From Dehalococcoidia bacterium (lineage in GTDB: Bacteria > Chloroflexota > Dehalococcoidia > GIF9 > UBA5629): a stretch of 64,000 nucleotides of DNA. Of the stretch, positions 25,509-35,780 are shown one piece after another (positions within the stretch are counted from its first letter, which is position 1; every line of letters starts with the position of its first letter). Position numbers and translations under genes: made by a program. Below the pieces are notes generated by a model. That model had not been told where the DNA came from and searched no databases. It was given only the letters and a program-made list of their open reading frames with translations. The stretch lies in contig JBAZEK010000001.1 in assembly GCA_041653995.1 (NCBI GenBank), positions 248,001 through 312,000 on the forward strand. The letters are read 5' to 3'.

Positions 25509-26131
25509 TGTAATAAATTCAAGATATCTTTTTCAAGGATTGCGCCTTTACGAAGGAAGATCGGGTTATTTCCTGTAATGTCGACTATGGTTGACTCCGT
25601 ACCTCCCGGGCACGGACCGCCATCCAGGATGAAATCTACCGCAGCGCCCAATTGATCCATGATCTGCGCGGCCGTCAGTGGTGCATTGTGATTGTGCAGA
25701 TTAGCGCTGGTGCCCACGATAGGGCAACCTGCCTCTTTAATCAGGCGCAGCGTTACGGCATGGTCCGGCATGCGGACTGCGATTTTGCCTTCCCCGGCCA
25801 GGACTGCGCTGTTAAAGTTCGTCGCCTTATTGAATACCAGGGTGAGCGCGCCCGGCCAGAAGGCGGTTATCAGTCTCGCGGCTGATGGTGGAACATCTGC
25901 GGTCATTTCTTTGAGTTGCGACAGGTCGCATATCAACACCGGCAGGGGAAGGTTAAGAGGGCGTCGCTTGACTGCAAAAACCTTCGCTACGGCCTTGTCA
26001 TCGTAGATGTCTGCGCCCAGGCCGTAGACCGTGTCGGTGGGGTATGCGGCTATTCCGCCCGACCGCAGTACGGCAGCGCACTTCTTCACCTGTTCCAGAA
26101 TATCAGCGGGGAGATCATTTATTTCAGACAT
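25505..26131 (-). CDS. tsaC: Threonylcarbamoyl-AMP synthase (YrdC/Sua5 domain)
   Basis: 208 residues, a single YrdC domain. It makes threonylcarbamoyl-AMP from Thr, bicarbonate and ATP for t6A at tRNA position 37. Motifs: GGIAAYPTDTVYGLGAD, VFAVKRRPLNLPLPVLI, FWPGALTLVF and GCPIVGTSANLHN. It lacks the extra Sua5 domain. It is divergent from guaA and convergent with arsD, a housekeeping gene bordering the arsenic island. Confidence 0.93.
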   Translation of the reverse strand: MSEINDLPADILEQVKKCAAVLRSGGIAAYPTDTVYGLGADIYDDKAVAKVFAVKRRPLNLPLPVLICDLSQLKEMTADVPPSAARLITAFWPGALTLVFNKATNFNSAVLAGEGKIAVRMPDHAVTLRLIKEAGCPIVGTSANLHNHNAPLTAAQIMDQLGAAVDFILDGGPCPGGTESTIVDITGNNPIFLRKGAILEKDILNLLH

Positions 26132-26198
26132 ATGACTTTCATCCCTGTACAGCGAAATTGTACATTAAACCGGCCTGCCGCTTAAACATCGATGCGGG

Positions 26199-26227
26199 TA
26201 CACAGCATAGCTGTCCTGTGATATACT
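26199..26227 (+). promoter_or_regulatory. Candidate promoter for leaderless guaA
   Basis: TACACA (26199-26204, 4 of 6 match to -35), a 17-base spacer and TATACT (26222-26227). The guaA ATG begins at 26235, seven bases after the -10 box, and no Shine-Dalgarno is present. Confidence 0.5.
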
Positions 26228-26234
26228 TTTGCAA

Positions 26235-27911
26235 ATGAGCGGGGCAAAAGACAAGGCGGCCAGCCATCGCGTAGCCACCAGCGACGATATCGAGGTCTCC
26301 ACTTATCTCGAGATCGCCAAAGAGATGCAAGGGGTACAGGCTTCGCCCAAGCCTGGAGAAATACCTCATGGCGCACGCGAGGCCATAACCATCATCGACT
26401 TCGGTTCCCAGTACAGCCACCTGATCGCGCGCCGCGTCAGGGAATGTAACGTTTACTGCGAGATCTTTCCCTACGATACCCCCCTGGAAAAAATCATGTC
26501 CATCCACCCGCGCGGCTTTATACTCTCAGGCGGGCCGTCCAGCGTATATGACAAGAACGCTCCATTAACACCCATGGGGATATATGAAAGCCGTCTGCCG
26601 GTGCTGGGCATCTGCTACGGCATGCAGGCCCTGACGCACCAGCTTGGCGGGACGGTTGCCCCCGGCGCCAAACACGAGTACGGGCAGGCTGTGCTGCATC
26701 TAAGCGATGATAAATCACCGCTTTTCATCGACCTCGAAGAATCGCTGACTGTCTGGATGAGCCACGGCGACGAAATCATGGAGATGCCACCCGGATTTAA
26801 GTCCAGCGCATATACCGAGAACTCGCCCAACGCCGTCATCAGCGACGGCGCCAGGATTTTCGGACTGCAGTTCCATCCGGAGGTGGCGCATACTCCGCAG
26901 GGCAAACAGATTATCAGGAACTTCCTCTACAACGTCTGCGGCTGCCGGGGTACGTGGACGCCGGGCAATTTTATCCAGGAGAGCATCGCGGCCATCAAAG
27001 AGCAGGTTGGGTCCGGCAGAGTCATCTGCGCCCTGTCCGGCGGCGTTGATTCGGCGGTGGCGGCCAAGCTGGTGCATGCCGCCATAGGCGACCAGCTCAC
27101 GTGTATCTTTGTCAACAACGGCCTGCTGCGGCGGGAGGAGCCGGAGAGAGCGCTGGAAACTTTTCGCAAGAACCTCAGGATGAATGTGGTCTTTGTCGAT
27201 GCCACCGACCTTTTCCTGGAGAATCTGAAGGGGGTCATTGACCCGGAGCAGAAAAGGAAAAATATCGGCAGGGAATTCATCAAGGTATTCGAGAGCGAGG
27301 CGCGGAAGCTGGGCAAGATCGATTTCCTGACGCAGGGCACGCTCTATCCCGATGTAATCGAGAGCGCAACGCCAGAGACTAAAGCGGCGGTTAAAATCAA
27401 GACCCACCACAACGTGGGCGGGCTTCCATCCAAGATGGCGCTAACCCTGATCGAGCCGCTTAGATATCTCTTCAAGGATGAGGTGCGCAACGTGGGACTT
27501 GAGCTCGGGCTGCCGGAGGACATGGTCTGGCGGCAGCCCTTCCCGGGGCCGGGACTGGCCATACGCATTATCGGGGAGGTCACGCGCGAGAGGCTGGATA
27601 TACTGCGCGGGGCGGACTGGATCGTGATGAACGAGATCAAGAAAGCCAAGCTGTACCGGCAGATGTGGCAGACTTTTGCCATACTCACCGACCTGCGCAG
27701 CGTGGGTGTGATGGGCGATTTCCGCACCTACGGCTATCTGGTGGCTGTTAGGGCTGTGACCAGCCAGGACGCCATGACGGCCGACTGGGCCAGGCTTCCT
27801 TATAACTTGCTCGCCACCATATCCAACCGTATCGTGAATGAGGTGCCCGGCGTGAACAGGGTGGTCTACGACATCACCAGCAAACCTCCCTCCACTATCG
27901 AGTGGGAGTAG
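26235..27911 (+). CDS. guaA: GMP synthase (glutamine-hydrolysing)
   Basis: 558 residues. It converts XMP to GMP. The class I glutamine amidotransferase domain starts at IIDFGSQYSHLIARRVRE (about residue 53), with nucleophile Cys in GICYGMQALTHQLGG and the His-Glu pair in LQFHPEVAHTPQG. The ATP-pyrophosphatase domain has SGGVDSAVAAKL, and the C-terminal dimerisation domain ends KPPSTIEWE. About 50 residues precede the usual first strand, an unusual N-terminal extension with no recognised domain. A start at an internal Met (26324) is possible, but the ATG at 26235 fits the promoter. The metallophosphoesterase gene follows after 21 bases. Confidence 0.93.
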   Translation: MSGAKDKAASHRVATSDDIEVSTYLEIAKEMQGVQASPKPGEIPHGAREAITIIDFGSQYSHLIARRVRECNVYCEIFPYDTPLEKIMSIHPRGFILSGGPSSVYDKNAPLTPMGIYESRLPVLGICYGMQALTHQLGGTVAPGAKHEYGQAVLHLSDDKSPLFIDLEESLTVWMSHGDEIMEMPPGFKSSAYTENSPNAVISDGARIFGLQFHPEVAHTPQGKQIIRNFLYNVCGCRGTWTPGNFIQESIAAIKEQVGSGRVICALSGGVDSAVAAKLVHAAIGDQLTCIFVNNGLLRREEPERALETFRKNLRMNVVFVDATDLFLENLKGVIDPEQKRKNIGREFIKVFESEARKLGKIDFLTQGTLYPDVIESATPETKAAVKIKTHHNVGGLPSKMALTLIEPLRYLFKDEVRNVGLELGLPEDMVWRQPFPGPGLAIRIIGEVTRERLDILRGADWIVMNEIKKAKLYRQMWQTFAILTDLRSVGVMGDFRTYGYLVAVRAVTSQDAMTADWARLPYNLLATISNRIVNEVPGVNRVVYDITSKPPSTIEWE

Positions 27912-27932
27912 GCCGGTTACTGACGCTGTGAT

Positions 27933-28727
27933 ATGAAGATTGCGGCCATCGGCGATCCCCACGGCAACCTGGAGAGAATCCGCAGCATTCCGCTGGAGAA
28001 AATGGATCTGGCCCTGCTGACGGGCGACCTGGGTCAGACGGACAACCTGCGCAAACAGGCCTACGAGTTCATCAGCATCAAACGGCCGGGTCCGGAGCAG
28101 ATAGCAGCCTACGCTGGTGGCTTCAGGGAGGCGTTTATCCAGTCGCACAGGACGGCGCTCAAGCTGGCCGGCTATATAGCGGAATTCTGTCCCGTTTATA
28201 TCGTGCGCGGGAACGCCGATTTATCCAACTACGATACCAGGAAATTTGCGCATACCTTCCGCACCGAATTGCCTTACCTGTACCAGGACCTACTTAAGAT
28301 AAAGAATTTGCGTCTGATCGATAACCGGCTGGCGGTTTTCCGTGGGGTGAGGATAGGCGGTTTAAAGTTTTTTACCGATATAAGCTGGGCGCAGGAGTTC
28401 GAGCTGGACAGTATACCCGGGATCAAAGATAAGGCTTTGAAGCAAACACAGAATGCCGGCCGGGTGCTGGGCCGGTTCGGGAAGCTGGATATTCTGTTAA
28501 CGCACGTGCCGCCCTATGGAGTGCTGGATCAGGTTAACTCCAATGTCATACCGCCGTCCTGGGTGGGCAGGCACGCCGGCAGCAGGATCGTACTGGAATA
28601 CATCAGGACTATGCAGCCGGATTATGTTATCTGTGGGCATATACACGAAGCCGAGGGCTATCGGAGGCTGGGGGCATCGCAGGTATATAACCTGGGGTCG
28701 GGCGGCCATAAAATAATAGAGCTGTAG
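27933..28727 (+). CDS. Calcineurin-like metallophosphoesterase
   Basis: 264 residues. All five metallophosphoesterase motifs are present: GDPHGN, GDLGQ, RGNAD, LTHVPPYG and CGHIHEAEG, giving a two-metal site. The family includes phosphodiesterases and phosphatases; the substrate cannot be told. No signal peptide, so cytoplasmic. Its TAG stop lies inside the REP-like repeat at 28723-28750, so the repeat has defined the C-terminus. It is probably co-transcribed with guaA. Confidence 0.88.
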   Translation: MKIAAIGDPHGNLERIRSIPLEKMDLALLTGDLGQTDNLRKQAYEFISIKRPGPEQIAAYAGGFREAFIQSHRTALKLAGYIAEFCPVYIVRGNADLSNYDTRKFAHTFRTELPYLYQDLLKIKNLRLIDNRLAVFRGVRIGGLKFFTDISWAQEFELDSIPGIKDKALKQTQNAGRVLGRFGKLDILLTHVPPYGVLDQVNSNVIPPSWVGRHAGSRIVLEYIRTMQPDYVICGHIHEAEGYRRLGASQVYNLGSGGHKIIEL

Positions 28728-28820
28728 GGGCGTTGCTTTAGCTGCGCCCGAAGATGCGGGCGGATTTAAAAATCCGCCCCTGCATCAAATCCCGTAGGGG
28801 CGTACCTTCAGGTGCGCCCG
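28723..28820 (+). repeat. REP-like repeat cluster (two related copies and a hairpin)
   Basis: 28723-28750 is the exact reverse complement of 486-513. 28794-28820 is a related copy with the same GTAGGGGCG start and GCGCCCG end. Between them 28758-28779 forms a near-perfect hairpin (GGGCGGATT and AATCCGCCC arms). The cluster lies between a coding end and the rRNA promoters and may also act as a terminator for guaA and the phosphoesterase gene. Confidence 0.75.
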
Positions 28821-28834
28821 TGTAACAGATTGAT

Positions 28835-28863
28835 TTGACAAAGAAAAGGTATCAAAATATACT
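28835..28863 (+). promoter_or_regulatory. rRNA promoter P1
   Basis: TTGACA (28835-28840), exactly 17 bases, then TATACT (28858-28863): near-perfect sigma70 consensus, about 195 bases ahead of the mature 23S. Confidence 0.7.
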
Positions 28864-28891
28864 AATACGGCATGCGGAAAATTAACGATAG

Positions 28892-28920
28892 TTGATTTGA
28901 GCAGATTTTTGGTGTATACT
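28892..28920 (+). promoter_or_regulatory. rRNA promoter P2
   Basis: TTGATT (28892-28897), 17 bases, then TATACT (28915-28920). With P1 it forms a tandem pair 57 bases apart, as is common for rRNA operons. Confidence 0.65.
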
Positions 28921-28924
28921 CTGA

Positions 28925-28964
28925 CAGCTTGGTGAGTACACCAGGCTGTTTTGTTCTTTAACAA
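28925..28964 (+). promoter_or_regulatory. boxB-boxA-like rRNA antitermination leader
   Basis: A 10-bp stem (28925-28934 with 28939-28948, one G-U pair, loop AGTA) is followed by TGTTCTTTAACAA at 28952-28964, one base off the bacterial boxA consensus. This is the Nus-dependent antitermination signal expected before an rRNA gene. Transcripts from P2 would begin at the base of the hairpin. The remaining leader to 29056 shows no gene. Confidence 0.65.
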
Positions 28965-29056
28965 CCGAATAGTGTATTGATGAATGGTGTCTAGTGTTCT
29001 AGTTGCAAATTTTTAGCAGGGATACAGGCCGCAAGGTCTTGTGTTCATGCTGTTGT

Positions 29057-32003
<2,947 letters not shown>

Positions 32004-32049
32004 ATACCAGAATGAGCACAAAACCTATTTCATCAATCGCTATTCACGC

Positions 32050-32124
<75 letters not shown>

Positions 32125-32139
32125 AATTCGAGAAAAATG

Positions 32140-32169
32140 AAAGCCCGTCTTAGCTAAGACGGGCTTTTT
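32140..32169 (+). terminator. Intrinsic terminator after the 23S-tRNA unit
   Basis: A 13-bp stem (AAAGCCCGTCTTA with its complement, 2-base centre GC in the loop) followed by TTTTT. The core AGCCCGTCTT/AAGACGGGCT recurs in the terminator at 43294-43327. Confidence 0.85.
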
Positions 32170-32298
32170 AGTTATGGCTAACAAATCACTGAAGAGCATG
32201 ATGAATCCCCAGGATCGAGTACAAAGCGTTCAATCCAATTTAACAGTGATGATTTGACATCCTGATGCTTTGATGATAAGTTTAAGCAGAGGTGATAT

Positions 32299-32541
32299 AT
32301 GGCTGGAGTAAAAGACAGCTTCAAGAGAACAACCATAAGCCTGCGCCCCGAAGAATATGAAGCCTTGCGCTTTATGGCGTTTAAGCGGAGGACCTCAATT
32401 GCCGGCGTTATTCGGGAGCTTGTCTACCAACACCTGGAAGATGAAGAAGATATCAAAGATGGCCTGAAGGCTCTACAGGAAAAAGGGCATGCCATGGATT
32501 GGGCAACCTTCAAGAAGGAACATCTTGGCCTACAGGATTGA
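32299..32541 (+). CDS. Ribbon-helix-helix antitoxin
   Basis: 80 residues. The N-terminal ribbon KRTTISLRPEEYEALRFMA and the helix pair RRTSIAGVIRELVYQHLEDE form an RHH (CopG-like) DNA-binding domain; the C-terminal tail is acidic and would wrap the toxin. The start at 32299 has AGAGGTG upstream. The last 17 bases overlap the RelE-like toxin, the standard antitoxin-first layout. Confidence 0.82.
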   Translation: MAGVKDSFKRTTISLRPEEYEALRFMAFKRRTSIAGVIRELVYQHLEDEEDIKDGLKALQEKGHAMDWATFKKEHLGLQD

Positions 32542-32788
32542 GATCGTCCGTAGGGCCCGGAAACAGATATTATCCTTTCCCAAAGAGGCGCAGTCGGAAA
32601 TCGCGCTGACGATCGACTTACTGAAGAATAATCCAAGGCCATCTGGCTGTAAGAAACTGCGTGCGACAGCTCTATGGCGTTTGAGAGTGCGGCATTACAG
32701 AGTAGTATATGCTGTGGATGACAAAGCTCACCTGGTAACCATTTTGAAGATAGCTGTACGCAGTGAAGGTACCTATCAAGGACTATGA
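32525..32788 (+). CDS. RelE/ParE-superfamily toxin
   Basis: 87 residues, the usual length. The RelE-fold features are YRIEIVRRARKQILSFPKEA, GCKKLRATALWRLRVRHYRV and VYAVDDKAHLVTILKIAVR; the Arg-rich WRLRVRHYRVVY strand is typical of ribosome-dependent RelE nucleases. The start is taken as TTG at 32525, because AGGA lies just upstream and the fold begins there; a longer in-frame ATG reading at 32489 lies inside the antitoxin. It is probably a stabiliser left in the integration scar. Confidence 0.82.
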   Translation: MAYRIEIVRRARKQILSFPKEAQSEIALTIDLLKNNPRPSGCKKLRATALWRLRVRHYRVVYAVDDKAHLVTILKIAVRSEGTYQGL

Positions 32789-32836
32789 GAGTCAGTCGGA
32801 TGAAGGTCGCAGGTTCAAATCCTGCCCCCGCTACCA

Positions 32837-32999
32837 GAAGTGTGATACTCGCCGGAAACTCTTTAACGCTAAAACTTATCGTCACTGAGTTCCCGGCGAT
32901 TTTTATTTGGCGGACACAGGCGTTGATAAACTGACGCCTCACCTGGACACTGCCGTTGTCTATTACCTCCACCACCTGTTTGCGTATCTCGTTATGCAT
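32837..32999 (-). pseudogene. Decayed C-terminal fragment of a site-specific recombinase
   Basis: On the minus strand a stretch reads QVRRQFINACVRQIKIAGN then SVTISFSVKE, resembling the C-terminal end of large serine recombinases (Phe-Ile-x-x-x-Val-x-x-Ile-x-Ile, then Val-x-Ile-x-Phe/Tyr). It runs directly into the repeated tRNA end without a stop, giving the familiar tRNA-derived VAGAGFEPATF. No catalytic domain remains. Its position at the attachment repeat fits the integrase of the lost element. The match is by eye and short. Confidence 0.4.
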
Positions 33000-33036
33000 G
33001 TCCGACGTCTGCTTCTTTCAGGATACCTATGATCTG
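32992..33036 (-). pseudogene. Possible IS3-family transposase OrfA remnant
   Basis: The minus strand reads QIIGILKEADVGHA then stop, which matches the N-terminal motif (QII..LKEAEAG) of IS3-family OrfA proteins. Only about 14 codons survive. It abuts the recombinase remnant, so the region looks like layered mobile-element debris. Confidence 0.3.
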
Positions 33037-33234
33037 CAAAACTAACGTTGTAGCTGGGACCAAAACTTGTGTGCATAACTTGAGAAGTAGTATATTAAAG
33101 GTGGGTGGTTGGACTACAAGAGTATGTCTTTGACAGGGGATCACAGGTTTTATATTTCTTTCTCCTGAGTGAATGTCTGTTCCGGTTCGTTACAACATAG
33201 CCAGAATAGGTATGCGAAGCTGGAAAGGAGTACT

Positions 33235-34770
33235 ATGAACGATGGAAAGAGAGGGCATTTTGCACTGGCGGTGGCAGGGCTTATACTCCTTGTCATAGTA
33301 ATGATTGTTCCAGCCTGCGCACAACCTCCGCCCATCGAGAGCGGGGCGCTGATCCCGGCACTTGCTATTCCTGCTGAGTATCCTGCGAGCGTTGCCATAC
33401 CGGCGCCTGGATTCATTGGAAGTCCGGCAGAGCCTATATCCATCAGAGCGCTTCAGATCCCCCAGAACCCGTTCATGGCAGCAAACGGCAGGAGTTGTAC
33501 TCACGATGATGCGTACATGAGCGATACCTACGAATGGGGCGGACCGCTCGGCCAGGACACGCAGGTACTTTCGAGTTATCTGGGTGCTTTCTGTGGAAGT
33601 CTGGCTTCCGACAAGGCCGGACGGCTAATCACCGTAAGCGTAGCCACGACAGGCGCAGCGGGTCTCTGGCTCCTTGACCCGGCCACGCTGGCGCCTCTGG
33701 CTTATCTGAACCTCCCAGCCAAACCCGTGAAACTCGGAGATCTTCCGGCCGGCGCCTACTTTTACCTTGATGAGAAGGACCGTGTCGTATTCCCGACGGC
33801 CGATCGAATGATCTGGATAGTGTCGGTGGACGATGGCCAGAACCGGCCTCGCTTCATCCGGCAAGAGGTCTATGACCTCACCCCCCTGGTACATGAGGAT
33901 GACGTAATCAATTCGGCCTTGCCGGACTTTTCAGGGCGGCTGTGGTTCACTACCAGGAATGGGGTGGTGGGTACCATCAACCTGAACAACAAGGAGGTGG
34001 CTAGCCTGCAATTCGAGGGCGAAAGGATTTGGAACTCCATAGCGTTGGATGAGACGGGCGGCGTCTATGCTGTCTCAGACCACGCTCTGTATCGCTTAGA
34101 TGCGGATACGAGCGGGCATCCTGCTATTACCTGGCGCGAGGAATATCAATACGGCGACTTGAGCAGACCCAAACCTGGACAGTACAGCTACGGTTCGGGC
34201 ACCACACCAACGCCGATGGGGCAAGATTTCATCGCCATTACCGATAATGCCGACCAGTTGCACGTGGTAGTCTACCTGCGCGCCTCCCATGTGGATGGCC
34301 CGCGCAAGGTCTGCGAAATACCGGTCTTCGAGCCTGGCAAGGGCGCTGCAGAGTGTTCGCTGATCGGCACGGAGAAGTCGCTCGTAGTCGGGAACAACTA
34401 CGGGTATCTCGGGCCGCCAGCCGTCATTCAGGGCAAGACGACCGAGCCCGGGCTGACGCGCATCGATATCGACCCAAATGGTACCTGTCGTATAGTGTGG
34501 ACGAGCAAGGAGATCATTCCCAACGTTGCCTCCAAACTGTCGCTGCAGAACGGGTTGGTCTATACGTACACCAAGGATGCGCGGTCGGACCTATTTGATC
34601 CCTGGTATTTCACCGCAATTGACTTCGAAACCGGAAAAACGGTCTACAAGGTGCTGGTGGGCACCGGCTACAACTACGATAGTGTCTGGTCTGGGTTGCA
34701 TCTGGGTCCCGACGGGACCGGGTACGTGGGAGTGCTCGGTGGCGTAGTCGCTATCATGGACAAGGATTGA
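33235..34770 (+). CDS. Secreted propeller-like lipoprotein of unknown function
   Basis: 511 residues. The signal peptide (hydrophobic 9-27) ends in VPAC, a lipobox-like Cys. The body has repeated short blade-like units (LITVSVATTGAAGLWLLDP, GRLWFTTRNGVVGTINL, GGVYAVSDHALYRLD, GTGYVGVLGGVVAIMD) that suggest a beta-propeller. No enzyme motif is seen. The ATG at 33235 is preceded by AAAGGAG; an earlier in-frame start at 33169 is not supported. It lies between the second and third copies of the tRNA end, so it may have arrived with an integrated element. The 398 bases before it hold only the remnants listed. Confidence 0.75.
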   Translation: MNDGKRGHFALAVAGLILLVIVMIVPACAQPPPIESGALIPALAIPAEYPASVAIPAPGFIGSPAEPISIRALQIPQNPFMAANGRSCTHDDAYMSDTYEWGGPLGQDTQVLSSYLGAFCGSLASDKAGRLITVSVATTGAAGLWLLDPATLAPLAYLNLPAKPVKLGDLPAGAYFYLDEKDRVVFPTADRMIWIVSVDDGQNRPRFIRQEVYDLTPLVHEDDVINSALPDFSGRLWFTTRNGVVGTINLNNKEVASLQFEGERIWNSIALDETGGVYAVSDHALYRLDADTSGHPAITWREEYQYGDLSRPKPGQYSYGSGTTPTPMGQDFIAITDNADQLHVVVYLRASHVDGPRKVCEIPVFEPGKGAAECSLIGTEKSLVVGNNYGYLGPPAVIQGKTTEPGLTRIDIDPNGTCRIVWTSKEIIPNVASKLSLQNGLVYTYTKDARSDLFDPWYFTAIDFETGKTVYKVLVGTGYNYDSVWSGLHLGPDGTGYVGVLGGVVAIMDKD

Positions 34771-34839
34771 GTATCGGGAGTTCAGCCGGGGTGTTAACTT
34801 TACTATAAAGATATTATAGGAAATGTGATCATGCATTGA

Positions 34840-34856
34840 CCTGCCCCCCGCTACCA
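34840..34856 (+). repeat. Partial third copy of the tRNA 3' end
   Basis: 17 bases reading CCTGCCCCCCGCTACCA match the last 16 bases of the tRNA with one extra C. It lies just downstream of the propeller-like gene and just before the terminator, marking a possible outer boundary of the integration zone. Confidence 0.5.
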
Positions 34857-34864
34857 TGAGTATA

Positions 34865-34894
34865 AAAAGCCGGCCTGATATCAGAGCGGCTTTT
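34865..34894. terminator. Bidirectional terminator-like hairpin
   Basis: AAAAGCCG at 34865-34872 pairs with CGGCTTTT at 34887-34894 around a CTGATATCAG centre. It lies between the convergent propeller-like and cytidylate-kinase-like genes and could serve both. Confidence 0.6.
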
Positions 34895-34978
34895 CTATTT
34901 CAACGAATGATAAATTTCAATTATTGGGAGAATCTAAGAGCAATTGGCCTGGTTCCGGGAGGGTCAGGGTCATTGAAA

Positions 34979-35632
34979 CTATCTCCTCGCAGGATTCTTG
35001 CGCCCTTCCTTATTACGGAGAGCATTGGCAATGATTGAAGCAGCGGCCTTAAAGTTGAGATTCTTCGTATTAATGACTAAATCATATAGTACCGGATCTT
35101 CCAGCTCGGCGTGAAAATAGCTTCTGGTAAACTCCCGGCGGCTGCTGTCAGAGTTTACTATCTCTTTTTTCGCCTCTTTTTCGTCCAGCTTCAGGTCGGT
35201 CATTACGCGAGTCACTCGCATTTTTAGCGGTGCGATAACAAAAACGTGAAGTGCCCGTGGGTAGTCCTTTAGAATAAACTGGCTGCCTCGCCCGCGGATA
35301 ACAATACGCTGGGTTTTAGCCAATTCTCTAATAACAGAAGTCAGTCCTTTTAAGTAACGTTTATCATCCAGAGGCATTGCAGAAGTAGATAGATATGCGC
35401 TGGCCACACCCCTCCTTATCGCACTCTGTGCTAATGCTTCTCCGATACGTTCCAGGAGGTTGGTGGATGGCCTCTCTTTAGCCATGATTTCAATATCGCT
35501 TCGATTAATTGCTGCAGCTACTTCTGCGATTATTTCCCGGTCAACATAGTCAACTTTGAGTAGAGCGGCAGCGAGTTTCCCTATTTCAGGCGCTCCACTT
35601 CCCATTTGTCCTCTTATCGTTACTAACGGCAT
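34979..35632 (-). CDS. Cytidylate-kinase-like protein
   Basis: 217 residues of the Cmk-like family (distinct from true Cmk). The N-terminal P-loop region is VTIRGQMGSGAPEIGKLAAAL, followed by DYVDREIIAE; RIVIRGRGSQFIL and the Arg-rich lid MRVTRVM...SSRREFTRSYF follow. Probably a nucleoside-monophosphate kinase-fold protein of unknown substrate, cytoplasmic. AAGGAGGT lies before the ATG. The P-loop reads GQMGSGAPE rather than GxxGxGKS, as is usual in this branch. The gene lies 148 bases after the antiporter and may be co-transcribed with it. Confidence 0.82.
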   Translation of the reverse strand: MPLVTIRGQMGSGAPEIGKLAAALLKVDYVDREIIAEVAAAINRSDIEIMAKERPSTNLLERIGEALAQSAIRRGVASAYLSTSAMPLDDKRYLKGLTSVIRELAKTQRIVIRGRGSQFILKDYPRALHVFVIAPLKMRVTRVMTDLKLDEKEAKKEIVNSDSSRREFTRSYFHAELEDPVLYDLVINTKNLNFKAAASIIANALRNKEGRKNPARR

Positions 35633-35780
35633 TTGGCCACCTCCTTGATTAGCGTCGGGATACCCGGCGTCTCATTTAACCCGGTCTATTCCCAACTTTA
35701 ACCCCTATCCTTTAAAATAAATAACCCCGGATTACTTACAAAACACAACTCTACCAGAACTGCCCATGCAATTACCATTC

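Noticed and set aside
32004..32049. 5S rRNA after the 23S
   Set aside because: Only 46 bases separate the 23S from the tRNA, and no 5S-like sequence follows the tRNA.
32424..32999. A 191-codon minus-strand frame containing VAGAGFEPATF
   Set aside because: This peptide comes from reading a tRNA end; the frame runs antisense across the toxin gene. Only its first part, a recombinase-like remnant, is kept.
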